Origin: Rheinheimera aquimaris
Lineage (GTDB): Bacteria > Pseudomonadota > Gammaproteobacteria > Enterobacterales > Alteromonadaceae
Direction of reading: 5' to 3'
Length of the DNA: 64,000 nucleotides
NCBI RefSeq assembly: GCF_020531985.1
Contig: NZ_JAJAVQ010000004.1
Location: 62,001 to 126,000 of the forward strand
Below the pieces are notes generated by a model. It searched no databases, was not told the DNA's origin, and was given only the letters and a program-made list of their open reading frames with translations. The translations under genes and the position numbers were made by a program. Below are positions 42,819-51,513 of this stretch, piece after piece (the first letter of the stretch is position 1; every line of letters starts with the position of its first letter).

Positions 42819-44831
42819 GTGATATTTCTGCTTTTAAGGATATTGTACAGCACGCTGTTGCTAGTGCTGACACCGCTACTGCTGCTGTATCTGCTGCTAC
42901 GGTCGCGTAAAGACAAAGCCTACCGTCTGCGGTTTGCCGAGCGCTTTGCCGTCTGGTTGCCAGCCGTAAGTGCCAGAGGTGGCATAGTGGTGCATACGGT
43001 ATCGGTCGGCGAATTTAATGCCGCCAAACCGCTGATTAAGCATCTGCTGCAGCAATACCCGCAATTACCGCTGACATTAACCTGCACGACACCCACAGCG
43101 TCTGACGCTGTTGTAAAGTTTCAACACGAACAGCAACAGCTGGGCCGGCAACTGACGCACTGCTATCTGCCATTTGATTACCCTATGCTGATGCGGCGCT
43201 GGTTAAAAAGACTGCAGCCGCAATTGCTGTTAATTCTGGAAACAGAGTTATGGCCAAATCTACTGGCAAACTGCAAAGCATTGGCGATACCGACGCTGGT
43301 GGTCAATGCCCGGTTGTCTGCCCGCTCGGCCAAAGGCTACCGGCGTTTTAGCGCGCTGACCAAACCTATGCTGCAACAGATCAGCCAAATTCTGACGCAG
43401 GATACCGCCAGTGCCAAGCGGTTTCGTGCTTTGGGCGCTAATAATGTTGCTGTCGCCGGTAATATTAAATTTGAACTGGATATTCCTGTTGGCAGTCGGC
43501 AACTGGCGCAAGCTTTGCAGCCGGTTGTTGACGGACGTGTTGTGTGGGTAGCAGGCAGTACTCATGCCGGAGAGGATGAACTGTTAATTCAGTCTTACCA
43601 GACGCTGAAAACGCAATTTCCCCAGCTGTTACTGATTCTGGTGCCGCGTCACCCCGAGCGTTTTGATGCGGTAGCCCAATTACTGACGCAACACAAGCTT
43701 ACTTTTGTGCGCCGCAGCAGTGGGGCATTGCCCGATGCGACAACCGCAATATGGCTGGCAGACTCGATGGGTGAGCTATTAAGCTGGTATCAGCTGGCCA
43801 GTTTTGTCTTTATCGGTGGCAGCCTGATAGAGCGTGGCGGCCATAATCCTTTGGAAGCTATGGCCTTTGGCAAGGCGGTACTGGCCGGGCCGCATGTATT
43901 TAACTTTCAGCAGGTATTTAACCAGCTTGGCAAGCAGCAGGCTTATATCGCCGTGTCTGACGCTGCCAGCCTGGCCGCAGCTATTCAACAACTTATACAA
44001 CAACCTGAATTCGCGCAGCAGTTGGGTGACAAAGGCCTGAGTCTGTATCACAAGCAACAGGGGGCGATAGCCCGTATCATGCTGCAGGCAGAAGCTTTAC
44101 TGCCACTGGCGCAGATGGACATTGCCAGGTTCGCTGGCAGCACGGCCTGGTTTGATCCGGCGTTTTTCCCACAGTTTGAGCCTGGCTATTTTGAACCGGC
44201 GTTCTGGCAGCAGCAAGGCTTGGTGACTGGCCATTCCAGTGGCCGCAACACCGTTTGGTTTATTCAGCACCAGGGCAAACAAATGGTGCTTCGGCACTAT
44301 TATCGCGGTGGCCTTGTCGGCAAACTGAACAAGGATATCTTCTGGCCCGAGCCGTTGTTGTTAAGCCGCGCGATGGCAGAGTTCAGGCTGTTGTGTCAGA
44401 TGTGGCGCTGGGGTTTACCTGTTCCCCGGCCTTGTGCTGCGCATTATCAGCGGCGTAACTTTGGCTACAGTGCAGATATTCTGATTGAGCGCATAGACGG
44501 GGCAATAGATTTAGCCCAGCTGTTACTGCAGCAAGCACTAACGTCGGAGCAGTGGCAACAGGTTGGCGGCATGATTGCGCGTTTTCACCGCCACGGCGTA
44601 TTTCATTCTGATCTGAACTGCCACAATATTCTGCTCGCAGCAGATGGCCAGTTCTGGTTAATTGACTTTGACAAATGTGATGTTCGCCCCTCTGGCAGCT
44701 GGCAGCAGCAGAACCTGGAGCGGTTGCTGCGTTCACTTGAGAAAGAGCGTCGCCTGCATGGCGGTTTTCAGTGGCAACCTGAACAATGGCAAGCGTTGTT
44801 GCAGGGGTATCAGCAGCAATTTAACGGCTAA
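42819..44831 (+). CDS. waaA: Fused Kdo transferase and Kdo kinase (WaaA-KdkA)
   Basis: 670 residues: two enzymes in one chain. Residues 1-425 are WaaA: membrane-anchor helix 5-28, catalytic E65 in V-S-V-G-E-F-N, L-E-T-E-L-W-P-N, and I-G-G-S-L-I-E-R-G-G-H-N-P-L-E. From about 432 the chain continues without stop into a KdkA-type kinase (M-V-L-R-H-Y-Y-R-G-G, catalytic H-S-D598-L-N-C-H-N, metal D-F-D). WaaA puts Kdo on lipid IVA; KdkA phosphorylates Kdo. Haemophilus encodes these separately. The start is GTG at 42819, with the hydrophobic helix beginning at once. Confidence 0.9.
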   Translation: MIFLLLRILYSTLLLVLTPLLLLYLLLRSRKDKAYRLRFAERFAVWLPAVSARGGIVVHTVSVGEFNAAKPLIKHLLQQYPQLPLTLTCTTPTASDAVVKFQHEQQQLGRQLTHCYLPFDYPMLMRRWLKRLQPQLLLILETELWPNLLANCKALAIPTLVVNARLSARSAKGYRRFSALTKPMLQQISQILTQDTASAKRFRALGANNVAVAGNIKFELDIPVGSRQLAQALQPVVDGRVVWVAGSTHAGEDELLIQSYQTLKTQFPQLLLILVPRHPERFDAVAQLLTQHKLTFVRRSSGALPDATTAIWLADSMGELLSWYQLASFVFIGGSLIERGGHNPLEAMAFGKAVLAGPHVFNFQQVFNQLGKQQAYIAVSDAASLAAAIQQLIQQPEFAQQLGDKGLSLYHKQQGAIARIMLQAEALLPLAQMDIARFAGSTAWFDPAFFPQFEPGYFEPAFWQQQGLVTGHSSGRNTVWFIQHQGKQMVLRHYYRGGLVGKLNKDIFWPEPLLLSRAMAEFRLLCQMWRWGLPVPRPCAAHYQRRNFGYSADILIERIDGAIDLAQLLLQQALTSEQWQQVGGMIARFHRHGVFHSDLNCHNILLAADGQFWLIDFDKCDVRPSGSWQQQNLERLLRSLEKERRLHGGFQWQPEQWQALLQGYQQQFNG

Positions 44832-44951
44832 ATTTTGCTGCTGGTCTCAGTTTTGCCCGTTTTATTCACGTCAGGTTCACTTTTTATCTTGGTTCATCCC
44901 TTGGTGTGAACACTAATCTTTGGTATAACAAAGCTTAGTGGAGGGGCATCT

Positions 44952-47093
44952 ATGCGGCTAAACAGAATAATAACAGGCGCCATGCTGAGTAGTTTTATGC
45001 TGGCGGCAGAACCGCAACAGCAATTTGAAACAGCAGTGGCAGCATATCAGCAAGGTGACTATCACAAAGCGGCGCAGATATGGCAGGCGCTTGCGCTGGA
45101 AGGCAATACCAAGGCTCAGTTTGAACTGGCTAAGCTTTATTCTATGGGGCAGGGCGTAGAACAGGATGCACTGCAAGCGGCTTATTGGCTGGAGCAAGCT
45201 GCATCAAATAGTACCGATTTTGCTGAGTCGTTTCGCGCACAGCAGGATATTGCCTCAGGACTACAGCAACACAAATCACAGCAAGCTGGCGTTGTAGCTG
45301 AAGCGCTACCAGCGGCAGTACCCGATACCTCAACAGTGAAAACAGCTGATGCGGTAAGCTCTGCGGCAGCCGACAGTGCTGTGGCACAGGCAAGCGCTAA
45401 ACCTACGGCAGCAAAGCCGCCTGAATTAGCTGTATTAGCACTGACAGAAGCCAATTTCGATATAGGTATGCGCGCCTTTCAGCGCCAACGCTACGACGAA
45501 GCTTATAGTCACTGGTATCCTTTAGCGCAGGCCGGTGAGGTGGATGCCCAGTTTAATCTGGCGGCGATGTATGCCAATGGGTATGGCATACAGACTGATG
45601 ACACTGAGGCGGCACATTGGTTTAGCCAGGCCGCAGAGCAGGGAATGGCGCAGGCGCAATACCAACTTGCTGTGGCCCATGCCAATGGCAAAGGGTTAGC
45701 GCAGGATGACGCGCTGGCTGTTTATTGGTATCGCAAAGCCGCTGAACAGCAGTATGTACTGGCACAGTATAACCTCGGCTTTATGTATGCTAATGGCCGG
45801 GGCGTGACACAGGATGATGCCAGTGCGCTGCTGTGGTACGAACGAGCGGCAGCTCAGGGCGATGTCGATGCGCAATATATCGTGGCAGAGCGTTACCAGA
45901 GCGGCCGGGGCGCGCCGGCGGATATTAACCAAGCCATAGGCTGGTATCAGCGTGCGCTGGAGCAAGGCCATGCCCGGGCAGGCTATCAGTTGGCGCATTA
46001 CTATTTGCGTGGACAAGGGGTGGCCAAAAATGAAAGCCGGGCCTTTGATTTATTCAGCAGAGCGGCTTCTCAGGGCTTGATTGAAGCACAACGTGAGCTT
46101 GGTATTAGCTATTCTATCGGCCGCGGTGTTCGTAATAATGACAGCAAAGCCGTCGCGGCGCTTGAAGCTGCGTGTAACGGCCGGGATGCGACAGCTTGTT
46201 ACTATCTTGCCGTGCACCTGAGTGAAGGGCGGGGCGTTAAAACAGATGAAGCTCGGGCGGCGCTGTTGTTTGAGCAGGCGGCTGAAGCCGGAGATATGGA
46301 GGCCCAGTTCAGGCTTGGTGTGCTGCTAAGTCAGGGGGACTCCGGGGTTGTTGATGAAGCCGCTGCTTTTGATTGGTTTAAACGGGCTGCAGCGCAGGGA
46401 CATGCCGAAGCGCAATATCTGACCGCATTACGCCTGGCCAACGGTACAGGCACCGAGCAGAATGATGCAGAAGCTGTGAAGTGGTATCAACGTGCGGCCG
46501 AACAAGGTGTGGTGTTTGCGCAGTACAATCTTGGTTTTATGTATGGTGCAGGTCGTGGCGTAGCGCAGGACGATGAGAAAGCGCTGTACTGGTACAGTAA
46601 GGTTGCTGCAACAGGTGATGCCGATGCTCAGTTTAATCTGGGGTTGCGTTATGAAACTGGCAAAGGCGTGCGGCAGGACGACAAACAGGCAGTAAAATGG
46701 TACCAGAAAGCAGCAGATCAAGGCCATCAGCGCGCACTTGCTTATTTAGGCTATATGTACGAGAAAGGTTATGGCGTTAGCATGGATGAGCGCAAAGCTT
46801 TTGACTTATATCAGCAATCATTATCGGCAAGGGTGCCCAGAGCGCTGACGGCGCTGGGCCTGTTTTATAAAAACGGCCGCCAGGTAAAGGCTGATGATAA
46901 AAAAGCGGCAGAACTGTTTTTGCAAGCTGCTGAGCAGGGTTATGCTAACGCACAGTATAATCTTGGCTGGATGTATGAATATGGCCGCGGTGTCAGTAAA
47001 GATCTGGCAAAAGCCCGCGACTGGTATCAACGGGCAGCAGAGCAGAGTGAGCCGCTGGCCCAGGCGCAGTTGAGCCGTTTATTAAACCCTTAA
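44952..47093 (+). CDS. Exported Sel1-repeat protein
   Basis: 713 residues with a signal peptide (about 1-19, cut near M-L-A-A). It contains some 15 Sel1-like repeats of about 36 residues (A-Q-Y-N-L-G-x-M-Y-x-x-G-x-G-V-x-x-D-D), the first at about 50-90, then a low-complexity Ala/Ser/Thr linker (100-155), then an unbroken series to the C terminus. Such proteins serve as periplasmic scaffolds for envelope complexes. Repeats 8 and 13 deviate from the consensus. GGAGGGG precedes the ATG, and a terminator follows. Partners are unknown. Confidence 0.88.
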   Translation: MRLNRIITGAMLSSFMLAAEPQQQFETAVAAYQQGDYHKAAQIWQALALEGNTKAQFELAKLYSMGQGVEQDALQAAYWLEQAASNSTDFAESFRAQQDIASGLQQHKSQQAGVVAEALPAAVPDTSTVKTADAVSSAAADSAVAQASAKPTAAKPPELAVLALTEANFDIGMRAFQRQRYDEAYSHWYPLAQAGEVDAQFNLAAMYANGYGIQTDDTEAAHWFSQAAEQGMAQAQYQLAVAHANGKGLAQDDALAVYWYRKAAEQQYVLAQYNLGFMYANGRGVTQDDASALLWYERAAAQGDVDAQYIVAERYQSGRGAPADINQAIGWYQRALEQGHARAGYQLAHYYLRGQGVAKNESRAFDLFSRAASQGLIEAQRELGISYSIGRGVRNNDSKAVAALEAACNGRDATACYYLAVHLSEGRGVKTDEARAALLFEQAAEAGDMEAQFRLGVLLSQGDSGVVDEAAAFDWFKRAAAQGHAEAQYLTALRLANGTGTEQNDAEAVKWYQRAAEQGVVFAQYNLGFMYGAGRGVAQDDEKALYWYSKVAATGDADAQFNLGLRYETGKGVRQDDKQAVKWYQKAADQGHQRALAYLGYMYEKGYGVSMDERKAFDLYQQSLSARVPRALTALGLFYKNGRQVKADDKKAAELFLQAAEQGYANAQYNLGWMYEYGRGVSKDLAKARDWYQRAAEQSEPLAQAQLSRLLNP

Positions 47094-47102
47094 TCAATAC
47101 CG

Positions 47103-47125
47103 GCCGGCTTAGGCCGGCTTTTTAT
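47103..47125 (+). terminator. Terminator after the Sel1 gene
   Basis: GCCGGC-TTAG-GCCGGC stem-loop followed by TTTTTATT. Confidence 0.9.
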
Positions 47126-47217
47126 TCTTTAGCCCCGCTTTACGCTTGTTAAGCCTGTCCTATACTGAAAGAGCATTTCCGCACCTATAAACCGGGCAAT
47201 TCAAATGCTATAGCAAA

Positions 47218-48846
47218 ATGACAGGGACAGTGAATAACAGAATTATCAGGCTGGTTATGCTGATAATGGCACTGCTGATGCCAGATGTGCAGGCTGATGA
47301 TGACATCAGACTGCAGTTACGCTGGCATCATCAGTTTCAGTTCGCCGGTTACTATATGGCGCTGGAGCAAGGCTATTATCAGCAAGCCGGATTAAAGGTT
47401 ACTATCGTGCCCGGGGCTCCCGGGATCTCCGCATTGGAACAATTGCTGGCCGGCAAAGCGCTGTTTGCGGTATCAGCACCAGGCGCTGTGCTTGCCTATC
47501 TGCAGGGCCGCCCGGTGGTAGCAATGGCGACAGTGCTACAAAAGTCTCCTAATGTCTGGCTGGTCAGGGCTGACTCAGATATTTATACCTTGCAGGATCT
47601 AGCCAGCAGCAAACTGGAACTTAGCCTGACACAGGAAAATGCCGAATTCCTCGCCGTTTTTGCGAAAGAAGGCATTGATATCAGTAAGTTGCAACTGACC
47701 AATTCCAGCATGAAACTGGATGATCTGATAAGCGGAAAAACGGATGCCTTTAACGGCTATTTGTCTAATGAACCTTATCTGCTTGAACAGTTAGGCATAC
47801 CATACAGGGTTATTCAGCCAGTAGAATATGGCGTTAATTTTTATCAGGATATCTTAATCGGTAACGCCGACTGGGTGCGGCAACATCCAAAGCAGGCGGC
47901 GGCTTTCAGGCAAGCCAGTCTGGATGGCTGGCAGTTCGCGCTGGATAATATCGATTACACCGTCAACTATATTCATCAGCATTACGCACCTGAGAAATCC
48001 ATAGCCCATTTACATTACGAAGCTAATGTAATCCGCAGTCTCGTGATGCCGGATCTGGTTGAGCTTGGGCATATGAACCCGGAACGCTGGCAGCAGATAG
48101 CCGCCAGCTATCAGGCGCTCGGTATGGTTAAAACCCTACGGCCGCTGGATAATTTTATTTACGCCGAGCCTGTGCCTACTGACTACAGATTGCTTATCAA
48201 ATCAGTTTTACTGCTGCTCCTGGTAATCACACTGCTGGCTTTTTTTACCCTGCGCTACCGACGTCTGGCTTCAGCTTTACAAGCTGAAATGAACCGGCAT
48301 GCGCAGACCGAGCGTTTACTGGTTGAGCGCAATGAAGAATTACTACAATTGGCCAGCACAGACATTCTGACCGGGCTGACTAACCGACGTGTCATTATCC
48401 AGCAGGCGCAGACTGAGATCCGCCGAGCCAGCCGCTATCAGAAAGATTTAGCGGTAATGATGCTGGATATTGATCACTTTAAACAAGTCAATGATCAGTA
48501 TGGCCACGCCGCCGGAGACCGAGTATTGGCAGAGTTTGCGGCACTGTGTATGCAGAGCATTCGTGACAGTGATTTAGCCGGACGTTACGGCGGCGAAGAG
48601 TTTTTTATCCTGATGCCTGAAATAGATTTGACGACGGCGATTCTATCAGCAGAACGGCTCAGGATGACAGTCGCTGCGCACCCGTTTAAGCTCAGCGATG
48701 GTCGTGAACTGTCAGTTAGCTGCAGTATTGGTATTGCCATGTACATGCCGCAGCAGGACGATCTTGATAAATTGTTACTGCGGGCCGATCAGGCGTTATA
48801 TCAGGCTAAGCATCAGGGCCGTAATCGTTGCTGTGTACAGCAGTAA
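47218..48846 (+). CDS. Diguanylate cyclase with NMT1/THI5-like periplasmic sensor
   Basis: 542 residues: signal/anchor (about 10-26), a periplasmic binding-protein domain of the NMT1/THI5 type (residues 32-300, with L-R-W-H-H-Q-F-Q-F-A-G-Y-Y-M-A), a transmembrane helix near 325-345, a coiled coil and a GGDEF domain. The active motif G458-G-E-E-F462 and the inhibitory R-D-S-D five residues before it are present. NMT1/THI5 domains bind pyrimidine-like thiamine precursors, so the protein may tie such a ligand to cyclic di-GMP; the ligand is not shown. It stands alone between the Sel1 terminator and pstS. Confidence 0.9.
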   Translation: MTGTVNNRIIRLVMLIMALLMPDVQADDDIRLQLRWHHQFQFAGYYMALEQGYYQQAGLKVTIVPGAPGISALEQLLAGKALFAVSAPGAVLAYLQGRPVVAMATVLQKSPNVWLVRADSDIYTLQDLASSKLELSLTQENAEFLAVFAKEGIDISKLQLTNSSMKLDDLISGKTDAFNGYLSNEPYLLEQLGIPYRVIQPVEYGVNFYQDILIGNADWVRQHPKQAAAFRQASLDGWQFALDNIDYTVNYIHQHYAPEKSIAHLHYEANVIRSLVMPDLVELGHMNPERWQQIAASYQALGMVKTLRPLDNFIYAEPVPTDYRLLIKSVLLLLLVITLLAFFTLRYRRLASALQAEMNRHAQTERLLVERNEELLQLASTDILTGLTNRRVIIQQAQTEIRRASRYQKDLAVMMLDIDHFKQVNDQYGHAAGDRVLAEFAALCMQSIRDSDLAGRYGGEEFFILMPEIDLTTAILSAERLRMTVAAHPFKLSDGRELSVSCSIGIAMYMPQQDDLDKLLLRADQALYQAKHQGRNRCCVQQ

Positions 48847-48877
48847 CATCACCGTGGCTGAGTTAAATAATTTCTTG

Positions 48878-48895
48878 TTGTCATATTACTGCAAT
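48878..48895 (+). promoter_or_regulatory. Pho-box candidate upstream of pstS
   Basis: TTGTCAT, four-base AT spacer, CTGCAAT: two 7-mers with 11-base period fitting the PhoB consensus (CTGTCAT repeated), 69 bases before the pstS ATG. Confidence 0.6.
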
Positions 48896-48963
48896 AAAAA
48901 TGCAGCAAACTATATCCGTACACCATTGGCCCGTACATACAACCGGATGACCGAGGAATTAAT

Positions 48964-49995
48964 ATGAAACTGAACAAACTTTCAAATCTGTTATTGGCTT
49001 CTGCCATCGCCATGACAGCGTCAACAGCAGTGCATGCACAAAGCCGTGACACTATCCAGATCGCAGGCTCATCTACAGTTTTGCCGTTTTCATCTGTGGT
49101 CGCTGAGGAGTTTGGTAACAACTTTGCTCAGTTCCGTACGCCGGTTGTAGGGTCAGGCGGCTCATCAGGTGGTTTACGTCAGTTCTGCCAGGGCGTGGGT
49201 GCCAGCACTATCGATATTGCCAATTCATCGCGTAAGATTCGTCCTAACGAAGTTGAAGCCTGTAAAGCAAACGGCGTTAAAGAAATTATTGAAGTGAAAA
49301 TAGGCTACGACGGTATTGTGTTTGCGTCCCGTACCGATGCGGCTATTTTCAAACTGGAACCACGCCACGTGTTTTTAGCGCAGGCGGCACAGGTACCACA
49401 GAACGGTAAGATGGTTGCCAACCCTTATACGCGCTGGAATCAGATTGACAGCAGCTTACCGGATCAGGACATTTTGCTGGCAATCCCTGGTTCAAACCAC
49501 GGTACCCGTGAAGTGTATGAAGAAAAGGCGGTTGTACCAGGCTGTCAGACGCTGGCGGAAGTGAAAGCGATGGAAAAAGATGCCGCGCATCAGTTCTGTA
49601 CTGCAATGCGTACTGATGGCCGTGTTGTTGAAATCGCCGGCGATTACACTGAAACCCTGGCACGTTTGACTGCACAAAAAGATGCCATTGGCGTATTTGG
49701 TCTGAGTTTCTATGAAGCCAACCGTGACCGTATTAAAGTGGCGACTATGTCTGGTGTTGAGCCTAATCAGGACACGATTATTTCAGGTGAGTACCCGGTA
49801 TCACGCCCACTGTACATCTATGTGAAAGGTGCGCATATCGGTGTTATCCCAGGCTTACAGGAATATGCTCAGTTCCACGTCAGCGAAGCCATGTCTGGTT
49901 TTGGCAGCGTACTGGAAAGCGCGGGTTTAATTCCGTTATCTGACGAAGAACGTGCTGAGATGATCCAGAACATTAAGCAGAAAAAGTCGCTATAA
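48964..49995 (+). CDS. pstS: Phosphate ABC transporter substrate-binding protein
   Basis: 343 residues with a signal peptide (about 1-25, V-H-A-Q). High-affinity phosphate binder in the periplasm. Typical PstS phosphate-site segments are I-A-G-S-S-T-V-L-P-F, G-S-G-G-S-S-G-G near 61-68 and the S-R-P-L-Y-I-Y-V strand near 263. It is more like the larger PstS-like proteins of Vibrio/Pseudomonas than E. coli PstS. First of pstS-pstC-pstA-pstB-phoU. A Pho-box candidate precedes it and an attenuator-like terminator follows, so pstS may be made in excess over the permeases. Confidence 0.95.
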   Translation: MKLNKLSNLLLASAIAMTASTAVHAQSRDTIQIAGSSTVLPFSSVVAEEFGNNFAQFRTPVVGSGGSSGGLRQFCQGVGASTIDIANSSRKIRPNEVEACKANGVKEIIEVKIGYDGIVFASRTDAAIFKLEPRHVFLAQAAQVPQNGKMVANPYTRWNQIDSSLPDQDILLAIPGSNHGTREVYEEKAVVPGCQTLAEVKAMEKDAAHQFCTAMRTDGRVVEIAGDYTETLARLTAQKDAIGVFGLSFYEANRDRIKVATMSGVEPNQDTIISGEYPVSRPLYIYVKGAHIGVIPGLQEYAQFHVSEAMSGFGSVLESAGLIPLSDEERAEMIQNIKQKKSL

Positions 49996-50011
49996 TCAGT
50001 TTTGCTTGATT

Positions 50012-50041
50012 AAAGAGAACCTGTTTTGGGTTCTCTTTTTT
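50012..50041 (+). terminator. Intra-operon terminator/attenuator between pstS and pstC
   Basis: AAAGAGAACC pairs with GGTTCTCTTT around TGTTTTG, ending in T5-6. It is strong enough to end most transcripts after pstS, a common way of making more binding protein than permease. Confidence 0.85.
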
Positions 50042-50050
50042 ACTTTATGA

Positions 50051-50068
50051 CTGTCATAAAAATGAAAT
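50051..50068 (+). promoter_or_regulatory. Pho-box candidate upstream of pstC
   Basis: CTGTCAT, AAAA, ATGAAAT: one perfect PhoB half-site and one poor one at 11-base period, directly after the pstS terminator and 63 bases before the pstC ATG. Suggests a second, weaker PhoB-dependent start. Confidence 0.45.
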
Positions 50069-50130
50069 AAAAGCTGCTTACACTGCCTGGCAGAGTATTT
50101 GATGACATGTAAGCTGTAAACGGAGCGACC

Positions 50131-51510
50131 ATGAGTAACCTTTCGTTAATTGTAGTGCTGCTTGTTTTGCTGGCACTGGGCTACCAGCTTGGTATGTCCC
50201 GAAGCCGCAAAGTGGCGACAGTTAACTCTGATTTACGTATGCATTCCAGACCTCATCATTACGGCATGATGGTGGGGTTGTGGGCTGTATTGCCTGCTTT
50301 CTTTATTCTTTTGCTGTGGTTGTGGCTTTCACCCGCTGTTATCAACGCCATGATGGTGGCACAACTGCCTGCAGAGGTCACTGCGCTTTCTGATGAGCAG
50401 CTACGAGTGGTATCGCAGCGCATAAGTAACCTGGCCAGTAACTTTGGTGTGGTGGCCGATGCTGAAGCCTGGGAGTTAAGCGCGGCAGAGCATTTGCGCC
50501 AGCTAAAAGCTAATAGCGCCATAGTGCTGACTGCGCTGATGGCAGTCATTGCTGCTATTGGTATGTTACTGAGCTTACAAAAGATTACCCCCCGGCTAAA
50601 AGCCCGGCATCAGGTTGAGCGCGTGGTTAAAGCGTTACTGGTGCTGTGTTCCACTGTGGCTATTCTGACTACTATCGGCATAGTGCTGTCGATGGTGGGC
50701 GAAACGCTGAAGTTTTTCAGTTATATTCCGCCAACTGAGTTTTTCTTTGGTACCACCTGGAACCCCCGCTTTTCCACTGTGGGTGTCGGCGAGCAGGGTG
50801 ATTTTGGTTTAGTACCACTGCTTGCAGGTACCACGTTAATTGCTGGCATTGCCATGTTTGTGGCGATACCGCTAGGCCTGATGGTAGCCGTGTATCTGGC
50901 AGAATATGCACCGGTGAAGCTGCGTAACACGGCCAAGCCAATGATCGAAGTGCTGGCGGGTATCCCGACTATCGTTTACGGCTTCTTTGCGCTGGTGACT
51001 GTTGGCCCGTTTTTGCGTGATTTGGGGCATGCTGTCGGGCTGGATATTAACGCTACTTCTGCATTAACTGCCGGGGTTGTAATGGGGATTATGATTATCC
51101 CGTTTATTTCATCACTGTCAGACGACATTATCACGCAGGTGCCTAAATCGATGCGCGATGGCTCACTTGGGCTTGGTGCCACGAAATCTGAAACCATCTT
51201 AAAAGTAGTGTTACCAGCCGCATTGCCAGGCATTGTCGGCGCCATTTTGCTGGCAGTCAGCCGGGCGATTGGTGAAACGATGATAGTGGTGTTGGCCGCG
51301 GGTAACAGCCCGGCACTGACCGCCAACCCGTTTGAAGCGGTATCGACAGTCACTGTTACCATCGTCAACCAACTGACCGGAGACAACGACTTTTCCAGTC
51401 CGCAATCGCTGGTGGCATTCGCCCTCGGCCTGACCCTGTTCGTTATTACCCTGCTGCTGAATGTGATGGCATTGGTGATAGTGCGTAAATACCGTGAGCA
51501 ATACGAGTAA
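50131..51510 (+). CDS. pstC: Phosphate ABC transporter permease PstC, enlarged
   Basis: 459 residues, against 319 in E. coli. Membrane helices occur at the start (about 3-20 and 44-72), then a periplasmic insert of about 60 residues (74-130), then the conserved permease core with A-E-Y-A-P and E-V-L-A-G-I-P-T-I-V-Y-G and the EAA loop G-A-T-K-S-E-T-I-L-K-V-V-L. Works with PstA and PstB to import phosphate. Extended forms occur in several marine and aquatic gammaproteobacteria; the insert's job is unknown. Three bases separate it from pstA. Confidence 0.94.
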   Translation: MSNLSLIVVLLVLLALGYQLGMSRSRKVATVNSDLRMHSRPHHYGMMVGLWAVLPAFFILLLWLWLSPAVINAMMVAQLPAEVTALSDEQLRVVSQRISNLASNFGVVADAEAWELSAAEHLRQLKANSAIVLTALMAVIAAIGMLLSLQKITPRLKARHQVERVVKALLVLCSTVAILTTIGIVLSMVGETLKFFSYIPPTEFFFGTTWNPRFSTVGVGEQGDFGLVPLLAGTTLIAGIAMFVAIPLGLMVAVYLAEYAPVKLRNTAKPMIEVLAGIPTIVYGFFALVTVGPFLRDLGHAVGLDINATSALTAGVVMGIMIIPFISSLSDDIITQVPKSMRDGSLGLGATKSETILKVVLPAALPGIVGAILLAVSRAIGETMIVVLAAGNSPALTANPFEAVSTVTVTIVNQLTGDNDFSSPQSLVAFALGLTLFVITLLLNVMALVIVRKYREQYE

Positions 51511-51513
51511 GTT

